Shown here piece by piece: positions 7,722 through 18,036 of a stretch of DNA of 64,000 bases. The stretch comes from Phyllobacterium calauticae. Lineage in GTDB: Bacteria > Pseudomonadota > Alphaproteobacteria > Rhizobiales > Rhizobiaceae. The position numbers were made by a program, and so were the translations under genes. The number at the start of each line of letters is the position of its first letter. Within the stretch, counting starts at the first letter, position 1. The notes under the pieces were generated by a model. The model was not told where the DNA came from and did no database searches. It saw only the letters and a program-made list of their open reading frames with translations. Location of the stretch: the NCBI RefSeq assembly GCF_019991125.1, contig NZ_JAGENB010000001.1, forward strand, positions 62,001-126,000, written 5' to 3'.

Positions 7722-10067
7722 GTGGGATTGAATGTAACGCGCTCGGTGTTGCCGACGTGGCTCGCACGGCTTATGTGCGGGACGGCCGTGCTATGCCTTG
7801 CAGGCGGGATTTCGTTCCCGGCCTTGGCCCAGACAAATGATGCCCTCGCAGGTAATTTCAAGACGAATCCGAATGCGCAGATGCTGCTGGAATCGGATGA
7901 ACTCGTCTATGATATCAATGCCAAGACGATTTCGGCCGTCGGCGGCGTGAAGATCGAATATGACGGCAACCGCCTCGTTGCCCGTCAGGTCACCTATGAC
8001 CAGAAGACCGGCCGCCTGAAGGCCGTCGGCAAGGTCGAGATCGTCGAAAAGGACGGCAACCGCATCTATGCGGAAAATCTCGATGTCACCGATGACTTCA
8101 AGGAAGGTTTTGTCAACACGCTGCGCGTCGAGGCTGCGGATAACACGCGCTTCGCGGCGGAAAGCGCCGAACGCATCGGCGGCGAAATCACCAAGTTCAA
8201 CAACGGTATTTATACCGCCTGCGAGCCCTGCCGCGACAAGCCGGGCAAGGCCCCGCTCTGGCAGGTGCGCGCCCAGAAGATCGTCTGGAACGGCAAGAAC
8301 AAGACCATCCGGTTCGAACGCGGACGCTTCGAGCTGTTCGGCATGCCCCTGGCCTTCCTGCCGGCGTTTGAAATCGCCGATCCGACCGTGAAGCGCAAAA
8401 GCGGCTTCCTGATGCCGAGTTACAGATACGAGACGAATCTCGGCTATGGCGTCAGCGTTCCCTATTTCTGGGCGCTCGCACCCAATTATGACCTGACCCT
8501 GACCGGCACCGGCTATACGAAGCAGGGCTTCCTGGCCGACGCGGAATGGCGCCATCGCCTGGAAAACGGCGAGTACAGCATCCGTGTCGCCGGCATCAGC
8601 CAGCAGAAGCCCGGTGAGTTCGACGCGACTAACGATCAGGAAGACCACGACAATACCGGCCGTGGCATGATCGGTTCCAAAGGTGCTATTCACATCAACC
8701 CGCGCTGGACCCTCGGCTGGGATGCGATGGTGCAGTCGGACAAGGCCTTTGCCTATCGCTATGGCCTCGAGGGCTATGCGGAGTACAACAAGACCGACCA
8801 GATCTACCTGACCGGCCTGCATGACCGGAACTATTTTGACGTGCGGCTCTACAAGTTTCACGTTCAGGAAGGTTACTCGGATTCAAACTCGGCTTCGTCT
8901 GAGAACAAGCAGCCCTGGGTTCTGCCAAGTCTCGACTATGCCTATATCCCCACCCAGCCTCTTGCCGGCGGCGAGTTGAACTTCAACTTGAACGTGCAGG
9001 CGCTGTATCGCGACAAGGAAGATGGCACGGCGTCGACAGGTCTGACACGCTCCGGCTATCTCTCGGGCATCAAGGGCAATGACGGCCGTATCACCGGCGA
9101 AGTCGAGTGGAAACGTACATTCATTACCGATAGCGGCCTTGTCCTGACACCCATTCTCGCGCTGCGCGGCGATGGCATGTATGTCGACTCGAATTCCGTT
9201 GGCGTCACCCGCGACCAGGCCTTCCGCGGCATGGCAACCGCCGGGCTCGAAGCCAAATATCCGATCCTGTTCACGGCAGCCAATTCAACCCATGTGCTTG
9301 AACCGACGGCACAGCTCTTTGTCCGCAACAACGAGCCCTATGCCGGCCAGATGCCGAACGAAGATGCGCAAAGCTTTGTCTTCGATGCATCAAGCCTGTT
9401 CGAACGGGACAAGTTCTCGGGTTACGACCGCGTCGAGGGCGGCACACGCGCCAATCTGGGTATTCGCTATTCCGGCACGTTCAACAACGGCCTGTCGCTC
9501 AACGGTATTGCCGGTCAATCGTTCCAGCTTGGCGGCATGAATTCCTTTGCCTCGCAGGATTTTGTCAATGCGGGCGCGGAGTCGGGACTGGAAACAGCAC
9601 GTTCCGACTATGTTGCGATGATCGGCGCCAACTACGGCGCCTATACGCTGACGACGGGCGGCCGCTTCGACAAGGATACGTTCGAGGTTCATCGTGCCGA
9701 AGTCGCAGCGACGGGCGCCGGCAAATACGGTTCGGTTTTCGGGAAATACGCATTCATCGGCGCTCAGCCCACCTATGGCTTCACCGAGGACAGGCAGGAA
9801 GTCACCCTTGGCGGCACGGCCAAACTGACACCGAACTGGCGTCTTCTCGGCTCGGGCACCTACGATATCGTGCATGACACGCTGGTGAAGCGTACGGCAG
9901 CGATTGCCTATGACGATGAGTGCTTCACCTACCAGATGTACTATACGCAGCAACGGCCCATCACCAGCACTGGTACGGCCGGCGACACGACAACGACGTA
10001 CGGTTTCCAGATTTCCTTCCGTACGCTGTGGGAATTCGGCAAGCCTGTCGATATTGGCGGCATTTGA
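7722..10067 (+). CDS. lptD: LPS-assembly outer-membrane protein LptD
   Basis: About 780 residues. A signal peptide (hydrophobic to around residue 37, ending FPALAQ) is followed by an OstA-like periplasmic jellyroll beginning at LLESDELVYDI. The rest is a long C-terminal beta-barrel rich in alternating aromatic residues. It inserts LPS into the outer leaflet together with LptE. I chose GTG at 7722 because AAGGAGG (7706-7712) is nine bases upstream; the alternative ATG at 7713 would touch that sequence. Two close cysteines (ACEPCRDK) occur early in the mature protein. It follows lptG directly. Confidence 0.95.
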   Translation: MGLNVTRSVLPTWLARLMCGTAVLCLAGGISFPALAQTNDALAGNFKTNPNAQMLLESDELVYDINAKTISAVGGVKIEYDGNRLVARQVTYDQKTGRLKAVGKVEIVEKDGNRIYAENLDVTDDFKEGFVNTLRVEAADNTRFAAESAERIGGEITKFNNGIYTACEPCRDKPGKAPLWQVRAQKIVWNGKNKTIRFERGRFELFGMPLAFLPAFEIADPTVKRKSGFLMPSYRYETNLGYGVSVPYFWALAPNYDLTLTGTGYTKQGFLADAEWRHRLENGEYSIRVAGISQQKPGEFDATNDQEDHDNTGRGMIGSKGAIHINPRWTLGWDAMVQSDKAFAYRYGLEGYAEYNKTDQIYLTGLHDRNYFDVRLYKFHVQEGYSDSNSASSENKQPWVLPSLDYAYIPTQPLAGGELNFNLNVQALYRDKEDGTASTGLTRSGYLSGIKGNDGRITGEVEWKRTFITDSGLVLTPILALRGDGMYVDSNSVGVTRDQAFRGMATAGLEAKYPILFTAANSTHVLEPTAQLFVRNNEPYAGQMPNEDAQSFVFDASSLFERDKFSGYDRVEGGTRANLGIRYSGTFNNGLSLNGIAGQSFQLGGMNSFASQDFVNAGAESGLETARSDYVAMIGANYGAYTLTTGGRFDKDTFEVHRAEVAATGAGKYGSVFGKYAFIGAQPTYGFTEDRQEVTLGGTAKLTPNWRLLGSGTYDIVHDTLVKRTAAIAYDDECFTYQMYYTQQRPITSTGTAGDTTTTYGFQISFRTLWEFGKPVDIGGI

Positions 10068-10080
10068 TTATTTCTTTTCA

Positions 10081-10102
10081 ACTGGCCGCCCTTGCGGCCA
10101 GT
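10081..10102 (+). terminator. Stem-loop after lptD
   Basis: ACTGGCCGC and GCGGCCAGT pair perfectly over nine bases with a four-base loop, 13 bases after the lptD stop. Only a broken T-rich tract follows (GCTTTTGCC), so termination is probably partial and surA may still receive lptD transcripts. Confidence 0.6.
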
Positions 10103-10213
10103 CATGCTTTTGCCTTAGTAAAACGGCAATAAGACGGAAATGAATCTCACAGGAATGGATTTTACCGGTCATTTTTGTCAAAATGGTCAAAAGAGATCCA
10201 TAATGATCGGATA

Positions 10214-11170
10214 ATGTGGAACATGATGGTGAGGAAGCACATTCTTGCGGCAGCGATTGTTACCGCTTTGGGCTCGGGCCTGGCGGCCGGCGTTTCGCTG
10301 CCTGCCCAAGCGAGCGACGTCAAGGTAATCGTCAACGGAATGCCGATTACCGATTATGACATTGCCCGGCGCGCGGCCTTTCTGAAGCTGCAGCACAAGA
10401 AGGGCAACTTGCCGCAGATGGCGCGGGAGGAACTCACCGACGACATGTTGAAACGCCAGGAAATGCGGCGGCTGAACATCGTCGTTTCCGACACCGAAGT
10501 GAATCAGGCCTTCGAGCGCTTTGCCACCAACAACAAGATGACCCTTGCCCAGCTCACCGGTGTCCTCGACAAGGCCGGTGTGACTGCCGACCATTTCAAG
10601 GAATATATCCGCCTGCAGATGGGCTGGGGCCGTGCCCTCAGCACCCGCAACCGGTCGCAGGGCGGCAGCCGCGTGTCCGAGCAGGATGCCGTGCAGCGTA
10701 TGCTGAAGGACGGCGGCAAGAAGCCCGTCTCAACCGAATTCACATTGCAGCAGGTCATTTTCGTTGTTCCGGCCGCCGATCGCGGCAACATCGCCAAGCG
10801 CCGCAACGAGGCCAATGCGCTGCGCGCCAAGTTCAATGGCTGTGACTCAACGCGCGATATGGCCAAGGGCATACTGGACGTGACCGTCCGCGATCTCGGC
10901 CGTTTCGTCGAACAGGAACTGCCGCCGGAATGGTCGAAGCAGGTCACCGCCACCTCCGCCGGGCACGCGACCACCACACTCGACACCGACAAGGGCGTCG
11001 AATTCCTCGGTGTCTGCGCAACGCGCCAGCTTTCCGATGATCGCGTCGCCCGCCTTGTTTTCTCGCAGGAAGCGGCAGCGGCCAACCAGAAGCCCGATGC
11101 CACGGCGGAAGCGGTCAACAAGCAATATCTCGATGATCTCCGGAAAAAGGCATCCATCGTCAATCGATGA
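10214..11170 (+). CDS. SurA-like periplasmic chaperone
   Basis: About 318 residues from ATG 10214 (10223 and 10226 are also possible, and no start has a strong ribosome site). A signal peptide ends near LPAQAS, followed directly by VKVIVNGMPITDYDIARRAAFLK, the SurA N-terminal signature. The protein is shorter than enterobacterial SurA, and I see no clear parvulin catalytic motif in the second half, so it probably acts as a chaperone rather than an isomerase. Its place between lptD and pdxA matches the surA position in many proteobacteria and suggests it helps LptD and other barrel proteins fold. Confidence 0.85.
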   Translation: MWNMMVRKHILAAAIVTALGSGLAAGVSLPAQASDVKVIVNGMPITDYDIARRAAFLKLQHKKGNLPQMAREELTDDMLKRQEMRRLNIVVSDTEVNQAFERFATNNKMTLAQLTGVLDKAGVTADHFKEYIRLQMGWGRALSTRNRSQGGSRVSEQDAVQRMLKDGGKKPVSTEFTLQQVIFVVPAADRGNIAKRRNEANALRAKFNGCDSTRDMAKGILDVTVRDLGRFVEQELPPEWSKQVTATSAGHATTTLDTDKGVEFLGVCATRQLSDDRVARLVFSQEAAAANQKPDATAEAVNKQYLDDLRKKASIVNR

Positions 11171-11185
11171 TGGTATTGCCTTCCC

Positions 11186-12211
11186 ATGAGCAGCATCCTC
11201 GCCGTAAGCTCCGGTGATCCCTCCGGAATCGGACCTGACATAGCGCTTGCCGCGTGGGCATTGCGCGCGTCGGTGCGTCTGCCTGCGTTTTTTCTGCTTG
11301 GCGACGAAAAGCTCATCGCCGCACGTGCGGCACAGCTCGGCATGGATTGCCCCATCGAAATCACCACGCCGGAAGATGCCGACAGGGTTTTCGGGCGGGC
11401 TTTGCCGGTTGTTCCCCTGCAAAACCGGCAAATCGACCGTCCCGGCATTCCGCTCGCCGAAAATGCCGCCGGAACGATCGAGGCGATCGAGCGCGCAGTC
11501 GAATACACGCTTTCCGGCCGTGCCAGTGCCGTTGTCACCTGCCCCATCGCCAAGAAGCCGCTCTATGAGGCGGGGTTCCGCTTTCCCGGCCATACGGAAT
11601 TCCTGGCGCATCTGGCCAGTGAACAGCTCGGCCGCGAGGTCACACCCGTCATGATGCTGGCAGGGCCCCTGCTGCGCGCGGTTCCCGTGACCATCCACAT
11701 TGCCCTTGCCCGTGTTCCCGAAGTGCTGGATACCGCCCGGATCGTCACCATTTCACGCATCACGGCGCAGGCGCTGAAAAGCCAGTTCGGCATCGCCAAT
11801 CCGCGCCTTGCCATTGCCGGGCTCAATCCGCATGCGGGCGAAGGCGGCGCCATGGGCCTGGAAGACGAAGAGATCGTCCGCCCGGCGGTTGAAATCCTGC
11901 GCAATGAGGGCATCGATGCACGCGGGCCGTTGCCGGCCGACACGATGTTCCACGCGGCGGCGCGTGCCAGCTATGACGCGGCGATCTGCATGTATCACGA
12001 CCAGGCGCTCATCCCGGCCAAGACGCTAGGCTTCGACGACAGCGTGAACGTAACGCTCGGCCTGCCCTTCGTGCGCACCTCGCCCGACCACGGCACGGCA
12101 TTCGATATCGCCGGATCGGGCAAGGCCAAGCCGGACAGCTTCATCGCCGCATTGCGCCTGGCGGGTGAGCTCGCCTCCCATCGCTCCAGCCCGGAAAACA
12201 ACGCCGCATGA
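11186..12211 (+). CDS. pdxA: 4-hydroxythreonine-4-phosphate dehydrogenase
   Basis: 341 residues. It shows the PdxA start [15 protein letters not shown], the metal/substrate histidine region [11 protein letters not shown], the loop [13 protein letters not shown], and the third histidine in [13 protein letters not shown]. PdxA oxidises 4-phosphohydroxy-threonine with NAD(P) in the DXP-dependent pyridoxal-phosphate pathway. It lies 15 bases after surA and overlaps rsmA by four bases (ATGA), the classic surA-pdxA-rsmA order. Confidence 0.96.
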   Translation: MSSILAVSSGDPSGIGPDIALAAWALRASVRLPAFFLLGDEKLIAARAAQLGMDCPIEITTPEDADRVFGRALPVVPLQNRQIDRPGIPLAENAAGTIEAIERAVEYTLSGRASAVVTCPIAKKPLYEAGFRFPGHTEFLAHLASEQLGREVTPVMMLAGPLLRAVPVTIHIALARVPEVLDTARIVTISRITAQALKSQFGIANPRLAIAGLNPHAGEGGAMGLEDEEIVRPAVEILRNEGIDARGPLPADTMFHAAARASYDAAICMYHDQALIPAKTLGFDDSVNVTLGLPFVRTSPDHGTAFDIAGSGKAKPDSFIAALRLAGELASHRSSPENNAA

Positions 12212-13029
12212 GCATCGACAGCCTCCCCCCTCTGCGCGATGTGATCGACCGGCACGAGCTGATGGCCAAAAAATCCCTCGGCCAGAATTTCCTGCTCGAT
12301 CTCAACCTGACCGCCAAGATCGCGCGGCAGGCCGGCGATCTCAAGGGACAGACTGTCATCGAGGTCGGGCCTGGCCCCGGCGGCCTGACCCGCGCCCTGC
12401 TGGCGCAGGGCGCCCATGTGATCGCCATTGAACGCGACGAGCGCTGCCTGGCGGCGCTGCAGGAAATTTCCGATCATTATCCCGACCGCCTGCAGGTCAT
12501 ATCAGGCGATGCGCTGGAGACGGATTTCAAGGCGCTGGCGGGGAACGGCACGGTCAAGATCGTCGCCAACCTGCCCTACAATGTCGGCACGCAGCTGTTG
12601 ATCGGCTGGCTCTTGAGCGAGCCGTGGCCGCCCTTCTATGCCTCGCTGACGCTGATGTTCCAGCGCGAAGTGGCCGAGCGCATCGTGGCAAAGCCGGCCT
12701 CTGATGCCTATGGCCGCCTCGGCGTGCTGGCGGGCTGGCGCACGGAAGCCAAAATTACGTTCGACGTGCCGCCGCAGGCCTTTACCCCGCCGCCGAAGGT
12801 GACGTCCTCTGTGGTCCACCTTGTTCCGCGCGCAAGCCCGCTGGCCTGCGATGCGACCATGCTCGGCCGTGTCACGCAGGCGGCCTTCGGCCAGCGCCGC
12901 AAGATGCTGCGCCAGAGCATCAAGCCGCTCGGCGGTGAAGCGCTGCTGGCCAAAGTCGGGATTGATCCCACACGCCGCGCCGAAACACTGTCCATCGAAG
13001 AGTTTGTAGCGCTGGCCAACGCGGTTTAG
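12208..13029 (+). CDS. rsmA: 16S rRNA (adenine1518/1519-N6) dimethyltransferase
   Basis: 273 residues. [10 protein letters not shown], the SAM-binding motif [14 protein letters not shown], the acidic IERDERC and the catalytic NLPYNVGTQ identify RsmA/KsgA. It dimethylates two adjacent adenines in helix 45 of 16S rRNA; loss gives kasugamycin resistance. It is the last gene of the run and is followed by a large palindromic repeat that probably ends transcription from both sides. Confidence 0.97.
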   Translation: MSIDSLPPLRDVIDRHELMAKKSLGQNFLLDLNLTAKIARQAGDLKGQTVIEVGPGPGGLTRALLAQGAHVIAIERDERCLAALQEISDHYPDRLQVISGDALETDFKALAGNGTVKIVANLPYNVGTQLLIGWLLSEPWPPFYASLTLMFQREVAERIVAKPASDAYGRLGVLAGWRTEAKITFDVPPQAFTPPPKVTSSVVHLVPRASPLACDATMLGRVTQAAFGQRRKMLRQSIKPLGGEALLAKVGIDPTRRAETLSIEEFVALANAV

Positions 13030-13068
13030 GTGTGGGTTAGGGGAAAACGTTGGTAAATCTTGCATAAC

Positions 13069-13201
13069 CATTGTGCGTGGTTCGACAAGCTCACCATGAG
13101 GGAGATGGGTGGGCTGCAGGGTTAGCCGGAAACATTGCAGAATAAAGCTCCCTGCAATCCTCACTCTCCCTCATGGTGAGCTTGTCGAACCACGCACAAT
13201 G
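13069..13201. repeat. Palindromic repeat, family 1, copy 2
   Basis: Perfect 37-base arms at 13069-13105 and 13165-13201 contain GGTTCGACAAGCTCACCATG and its complement. It lies between the convergent ends of rsmA and gmk, where it could serve as a bidirectional terminator. Its right inner segment (GCTCCCTGCAATCCTCA) is the inverse of the left inner segment of copy 1, so the inner parts are also homologous but in opposite orientation. Confidence 0.9.
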
Positions 13202-13230
13202 TTCCTGCAGATATCAGATGACCTGCACCG

Positions 13231-13887
13231 TCAATCTAGCTTTTCATCCAACAGAGCACTGACGAAATCGAACAGGCCGGGGCAACGGTCCCGGCGCAGG
13301 CGTTCGGCCGTCACGATGGACTGGACCTCGTGATAGGCACGGTCCAGATCCTTGTTGACGATGACGTAATCATAGGAACGCCAGCGTTCGATCTCGTTGC
13401 GCGCATTGTGCAGGCGCATGTCGATGACTTCTTTCGTGTCTTCGGCGCGGCGGTGCAGCCGCAGCTTCAGGTCGGCCATGGACGGCGGCAGGATGAAGAT
13501 GCTGACGACGTCGCCCTTCATCTTGTCCTGCAACTGCAGCGCGCCCTGCCAGTCGATGTCGAACAGCATGTCCTGCCCGTCGGCAAGGGCGTTTTCCGCC
13601 GCCTCACGCGGCGTGCCATAGAAATTGCCATGCACCTCGGCCCATTCGATCAGTTCATCGCTGTCGCGCAGGCGCTCGAATTCGCGCACGGAAATGAAAT
13701 GATAGTGCACGCCGTCGATCTCGCTGGCGCGGCGCGGACGGGTGGTGACGCTGATCGACAGCGACAGTTCCAGCTTTTCCTTGTCGTTGAGCAGCAGACG
13801 GGCAATGGTCGACTTGCCGGCACCCGATGGCGACGACAGCACCAGCATGAGGCCGCGGCGCTTGATGCTGTTTGAGGCGTTGAGCAT
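13231..13887 (-). CDS. gmk: Guanylate kinase
   Basis: About 218 residues. The P-loop [15 protein letters not shown], the GMP-binding region [19 protein letters not shown] and the lid area fit guanylate kinase, which phosphorylates GMP to GDP. ATG 13887 is preferred over GTG 13893 because GGAG lies five bases upstream of the ATG. It begins two bases after the yicC stop, so the pair is coupled. Confidence 0.96.
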   Translation of the reverse strand: MLNASNSIKRRGLMLVLSSPSGAGKSTIARLLLNDKEKLELSLSISVTTRPRRASEIDGVHYHFISVREFERLRDSDELIEWAEVHGNFYGTPREAAENALADGQDMLFDIDWQGALQLQDKMKGDVVSIFILPPSMADLKLRLHRRAEDTKEVIDMRLHNARNEIERWRSYDYVIVNKDLDRAYHEVQSIVTAERLRRDRCPGLFDFVSALLDEKLD

Positions 13888-13889
13888 GT

Positions 13890-14777
13890 TCACTCCAGAT
13901 TCTGTATTTGCTCGCGCAATTGATCCACAACCGCCTTGAGGTCAAGTCCAATCGACGTGATGGAGGCCGCATTGGACTTGGAGCAGAGTGTATTCGCCTC
14001 GCGGTTAAATTCCTGTGTCAGAAAATCCAGCTTGCGCCCGACACCGTTGCCATCGCGCAGCAGCGTGCGGGCGGCGGCCACATGCATCTCCAGACGGTCC
14101 AGCTCTTCCTGGATATCGGCCTTGGTGGCGAGAAACGCCGCCTCCATGTGCAGCCGCGCTTCATCGAGAGCCGGAGATGCATCGAGCAGCAGTGCAACCT
14201 GTGCCGCCAATCTCGACCGGACGGCGTCGAGCGTCCGGCTCGGATCGCGCCGCGCCTCCCCGGTCAGCCGTTCCACCGTATCGATCTGGGTGCTCAGTAT
14301 ATCGCCGAGCGCCTTGCCCTCGGTCTCGCGGTTGCGCGCAAGCTGCACCAGCGTCTCGTCGAGGACCGCCAGCACGGCCGCTTCGATCTCGGCCTGGTCT
14401 TCATCCGTCAACACGTCCTGCGGCGCTTCCAGAACGCCGCGCAGCGCCATCAGGCCTTCCGGGGTGGACGGTGCCAGACCGAAGTCCGCACGCAGCTGGG
14501 CGGCGATCCCTGCCAATTCCCTCAGCAGCGGTTCGTTGATGAGCGCCCTGGCATCGCCGGCGCTGCGGTCAACGGTCAGGGCCGCCTGGAAATTGCCACG
14601 CTTGAAATGCTGGCTGAACAGCGCGCGCGCCTTCTGCTCCACGGCTTCGAACCCAGCGGGCAGCCGGAACCGCACATCGAGCCCCTTGCCGTTCACCGAT
14701 TTGATTTCCCATGAAATCTGCGCCCCGGCGCTGTTCCGGAGGTGACGGGCAAAACCCGTCATGCTTTGCAATGACAT
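13890..14777 (-). CDS. YicC family endoribonuclease-like protein
   Basis: About 295 residues. It begins [10 protein letters not shown], the near-invariant YicC start, and ends with the DUF1732-type domain ([20 protein letters not shown]), including the acidic residues typical of the family. E. coli YicC has been described as an endoribonuclease that helps degrade the small RNA RyhB. An upstream extension to 14918 is open but lacks family similarity. It sits directly before gmk, an arrangement common in proteobacteria. Confidence 0.93.
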   Translation of the reverse strand: MSLQSMTGFARHLRNSAGAQISWEIKSVNGKGLDVRFRLPAGFEAVEQKARALFSQHFKRGNFQAALTVDRSAGDARALINEPLLRELAGIAAQLRADFGLAPSTPEGLMALRGVLEAPQDVLTDEDQAEIEAAVLAVLDETLVQLARNRETEGKALGDILSTQIDTVERLTGEARRDPSRTLDAVRSRLAAQVALLLDASPALDEARLHMEAAFLATKADIQEELDRLEMHVAAARTLLRDGNGVGRKLDFLTQEFNREANTLCSKSNAASITSIGLDLKAVVDQLREQIQNLE

Positions 14778-14832
14778 TTTTCCCCCAAAGTCCGAAAGGA
14801 CAAAGGCCTGATCGAAACCAGGCCTTCCGATA

Positions 14833-16059
14833 CTATTCCTGTGTCGGCGCGCTGTCGTCCGCCGCAGACGGCTTGGCATTCTTGTCGCCGGTGGCGGCCT
14901 TGGCAGCCTCGTCGACACGATTCTTCTCGACGGTGCGCCAGCGCTTCACATTGTCGTTGTGGTCATCCAGCGTTTCGGCGAAGACATGCCCGCCGGTTCC
15001 ATCAGCCACGAAGTAGAGGTCCTTGGTCTGCGAGGGATGCGCAACCGCTTCCAGCGCATCGCGACCCGGATTGGCAATCGGACCGGGCGGCAGGCCATTG
15101 ATCGTATAGGTGTTGTAGGGCGTCGGCTTCTCGAGATCCGATTTCAGGATCGGGCGGTCGGCCGGTTTGCCCTTGCCGCCGAACAGGCCATAGATGATCG
15201 TCGGATCGGACTGCAGGCGCATCCGCTTGTTCAGGCGGTTGATGAACACGGCGGCGACGCGCGGACGCTCATCGGCCTTGCCGGTCTCCTTCTCGACGAT
15301 GGACGCCAGCGTGACGAATTCCTCGATGGTCTTGAGCGGGATGCTCTGGTCGCGGCGCGCCCAGATATCCTCGACCAGTTTCTTCTGGTCGGCCTGCATC
15401 TTCTTGATGATTTCCTCGCGCGTCATGCCGCGGGAGAAGCGCTGCGTGTTGGCGAACAGCGTGCCTTCCGCCGGAACGACCGCCGGCAATGCTCCCACCA
15501 GCGCGTCGTCCTCGCTGACACGTTGCAGAATCTGGTCGACGGTCAGGCCTTCGGGAACGGTCAGCGAATGCAGGACAGACTTGCCGCTGCGCAGCAGGTC
15601 CATGATGTCACGCATCGAGGCGTGCGCCTTGATCTCGTACTCGCCGGCCTTCATGTCACGCTGAAAGCCATAGGCCTGAACGCCATATTTGAACACGCGG
15701 CCATCGGTGATGATGCCGCGGCGTTCGAGGCCATCGGCGATTTCGACGATGCCGCTGCCGTTCTTGACGACATAATTGGTGGTGACTTCCGTCGGGCCGG
15801 GTTCGTTGAAGGCGACCTTGCCGAAATAGACCGCGGCAGCGGCGGCAATCACCAGAAGCACCACGAGCGACAGCATGAAATTGGCGAAGACAACGATCTG
15901 GCTGCGCGCACGGCGCGAGCGGCGCCGGGGTGCGGGCGGCGGCGTGCCCGGTTCGGGGCGCAGGGCCTCGGATGCCGACTGCGGGACAATCGGATTGCGC
16001 TCCGGCGCGCTGGCGGCGGCTGAACCGTTCGTCTCTTCAGACTGCTGATCTGAGCTCAC
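14833..16059 (-). CDS. mltG: Endolytic murein transglycosylase
   Basis: 408 residues: a cytoplasmic Pro/Arg-rich N-terminus, one membrane helix near residues 55-75, then the YceG domain with VPEGLTVDQILQR and the catalytic region FVTLASIVEKETGK, whose glutamate is the active-site residue. It cleaves nascent glycan strands at the inner membrane and so sets strand length. The C-terminal 35 residues are charged and low-complexity. GTG start at 16059 has GAGGTG five bases upstream. It lies downstream of fabF. Confidence 0.95.
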   Translation of the reverse strand: MSSDQQSEETNGSAAASAPERNPIVPQSASEALRPEPGTPPPAPRRRSRRARSQIVVFANFMLSLVVLLVIAAAAAVYFGKVAFNEPGPTEVTTNYVVKNGSGIVEIADGLERRGIITDGRVFKYGVQAYGFQRDMKAGEYEIKAHASMRDIMDLLRSGKSVLHSLTVPEGLTVDQILQRVSEDDALVGALPAVVPAEGTLFANTQRFSRGMTREEIIKKMQADQKKLVEDIWARRDQSIPLKTIEEFVTLASIVEKETGKADERPRVAAVFINRLNKRMRLQSDPTIIYGLFGGKGKPADRPILKSDLEKPTPYNTYTINGLPPGPIANPGRDALEAVAHPSQTKDLYFVADGTGGHVFAETLDDHNDNVKRWRTVEKNRVDEAAKAATGDKNAKPSAADDSAPTQE

Positions 16060-16153
16060 ACGGGCACCTCGAGCATGTTTTTCCGGTTGGAACCGGTATT
16101 ATTTTGATTGCGAATATGGCGAAAGCGCGAAAACGCTTCCGCCATTGCTTCAA

Positions 16154-17416
16154 TCACTGTTGATAACGCCGCAAAACCAGCGAAGCGTTGGTACCGCCAA
16201 AACCAAAGGAATTGGAAAGAGCCACATCGACGGTGCGATGCCGCGGCTTGTGCGGGACCAGATCGATCTTTGTCTCGACCGATGGCTTGTGCAGATTGAG
16301 CGTGGCCGGAGCGACATTGTCGCGAATGGCCAGCGCACAGAAGATGGCTTCGGTCGAACCGGCTGCACCCAGGAGATGACCGATGGAAGACTTTGTCGAC
16401 GACATCGACACTTTCGGAGCGGCATCGCCCAGAACACGTTCAACGGCCGCCAGCTCAATCGTATCGGCCATTGTCGATGTGCCGTGCGAATTGATGTAGT
16501 CGACCTGATCCGGGGTAATGCCTGCGCGCTTCAGCGCCATTTCCATGGAGCGCTGCGCACCCTCGCCGCTCTCGGACGGAGCGGTGATGTGGTAGGCATC
16601 GCCGGACAGGCCGTAGCCGATAACCTCGGCGTAAATCTTCGCCCCGCGGGCCAGCGCATGTTCCAGTTCTTCCAGCACGACGATACCGGCACCCTCGCCC
16701 ATGACGAAACCATCGCGGTCATCGTCGTAGGGACGCGAGGCCGCCGTCGGATCATCGTTGCGGGCCGTGGACAAGGCCTTGCAGGCGGCAAAGCCGGCCA
16801 GCGAGATGCGGCTGACGGGCGATTCCGTTCCACCGGCAACCATCACATCGGCATCACCGAAGGCGATGAGACGCGATGCATCGCCGATCGCATGCGCGCC
16901 GGTCGAGCAGGCGGTGACAACCGAATGGTTCGGGCCGCGCAGCTTGTGCTTGATGGAGACCTGGCCGGAAGCCAGATTGATCAGACGTCCGGGAATGAAG
17001 AACGGCGAAATGCGGCGTGGACCCTTGTCGCGCAGCGTATAGCCGGCTTCGACAATGCCCTCGAGACCGCCGATACCCGAACCGATGAGAACACCCGTGG
17101 CGATCTGGTCCTCGTCGCTTTCCGGTGCCCATTTGGCATCGGCAAGCGCCTGGTCAGCGGCAGCCATGGCATAAATGATAAAGGGATCAACCTTGCGCTG
17201 TTCCTTCGGTTCCATCCAATCGTCCGGATTGAATGTGCCATCGGAGCCATCGCCGACTGGAATGCGGCAGGCAATCTTGCAAGGCAGATCTTCAACTTCA
17301 AACTCTGTGACCCGCCGCGCACCGCTCTGGCCAGCCAGAAGGCGGGACCATGTGTGCTCAACACCGGATGCAAGAGGAGAAACCAGCCCAAGGCCGGTTA
17401 TGACAACGCGCCTCAT
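16154..17416 (-). CDS. fabF: 3-oxoacyl-ACP synthase II
   Basis: 420 residues. It starts RRVVITGLGLVSPLASGVEHTW. The catalytic cysteine lies in VTACSTGAHAIG and the two histidines in NSHGTSTMADT and SSIGHLLGAAGS, the Cys-His-His triad of KAS II. It elongates acyl-ACP by condensing it with malonyl-ACP. AAGGA precedes the ATG. It is the fourth gene of the fabD-fabG-acpP-fabF run, 114 bases after acpP. Confidence 0.97.
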   Translation of the reverse strand: MRRVVITGLGLVSPLASGVEHTWSRLLAGQSGARRVTEFEVEDLPCKIACRIPVGDGSDGTFNPDDWMEPKEQRKVDPFIIYAMAAADQALADAKWAPESDEDQIATGVLIGSGIGGLEGIVEAGYTLRDKGPRRISPFFIPGRLINLASGQVSIKHKLRGPNHSVVTACSTGAHAIGDASRLIAFGDADVMVAGGTESPVSRISLAGFAACKALSTARNDDPTAASRPYDDDRDGFVMGEGAGIVVLEELEHALARGAKIYAEVIGYGLSGDAYHITAPSESGEGAQRSMEMALKRAGITPDQVDYINSHGTSTMADTIELAAVERVLGDAAPKVSMSSTKSSIGHLLGAAGSTEAIFCALAIRDNVAPATLNLHKPSVETKIDLVPHKPRHRTVDVALSNSFGFGGTNASLVLRRYQQ

Positions 17417-17530
17417 GGCCGATCCTTCAATGTCATATTCAGCATGATATTTTCCAAGGGCCCTGCGCAGGTTCCGACAAAGGCAATCTGCCGCCTGTCA
17501 AAATTCCTGCGCTGCCGGGCCGAATGAAAA

Positions 17531-17767
17531 TCAGGCTTGTGCTTTATCGATGAACTTGACGGCATCGCCGACTGTCAGAATTGTCTCGGCAGCATCATCA
17601 GGAATTTCAACGCCGAATTCTTCTTCGAAAGCCATCACGAGCTCGACAGTATCAAGGCTGTCTGCGCCCAGATCGTCGATGAAGCTCGCACCATCGGTGA
17701 CTTTCTCGGCATCAACGCCCAGATGTTCAATAACGATTTTCTTGACGCGTTCTGCAGTATCACTCAT
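17531..17767 (-). CDS. acpP: Acyl carrier protein
   Basis: 78 residues and strongly acidic. The phosphopantetheine attachment serine is in [20 protein letters not shown]. It carries growing acyl chains for fatty-acid, lipid A and phospholipid synthesis. GAGG lies six bases upstream of the ATG. The flanking gaps (114 and 269 bases) are larger than elsewhere in the run, consistent with extra promoters for this very abundant protein. Confidence 0.98.
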   Translation of the reverse strand: MSDTAERVKKIVIEHLGVDAEKVTDGASFIDDLGADSLDTVELVMAFEEEFGVEIPDDAAETILTVGDAVKFIDKAQA

Positions 17768-18036
17768 GTGGAAACCTCAACCTGTTTGTTTTTCTCCATG
17801 CCTTGGTTAGCGGCACGGATGACTCTAATCAAGCAATAAGATGGCAGGTCAGCCTTGTTTAACAGCTAAAACCCCTCATCCCAGCCACTTCTTCCTCGCG
17901 GAATGGAAAAGGCATCAAATCGATTTGACACCCTGACTTGGTGCGCGACTTATCACGCTTTATTCACGGTCTCAATCGCATAAATGTGATTGCGTCCGTT
18001 GCATCCGGTTCAATTGCATGTCCGGGTGCCATTTCA
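17768..18036 (-). promoter_or_regulatory. acpP upstream region
   Basis: 269 bases between fabG and acpP without a credible gene. On the minus strand the last 120 bases are AT-richer and include the GAGG ribosome site. I could not single out a convincing promoter. A dedicated acpP promoter here is inferred from the gap size. Confidence 0.3.

Noticed and set aside
7791-8861. A 356-codon open frame on the minus strand
   Set aside because: Antisense to lptD; no ribosome site and no recognisable domain.
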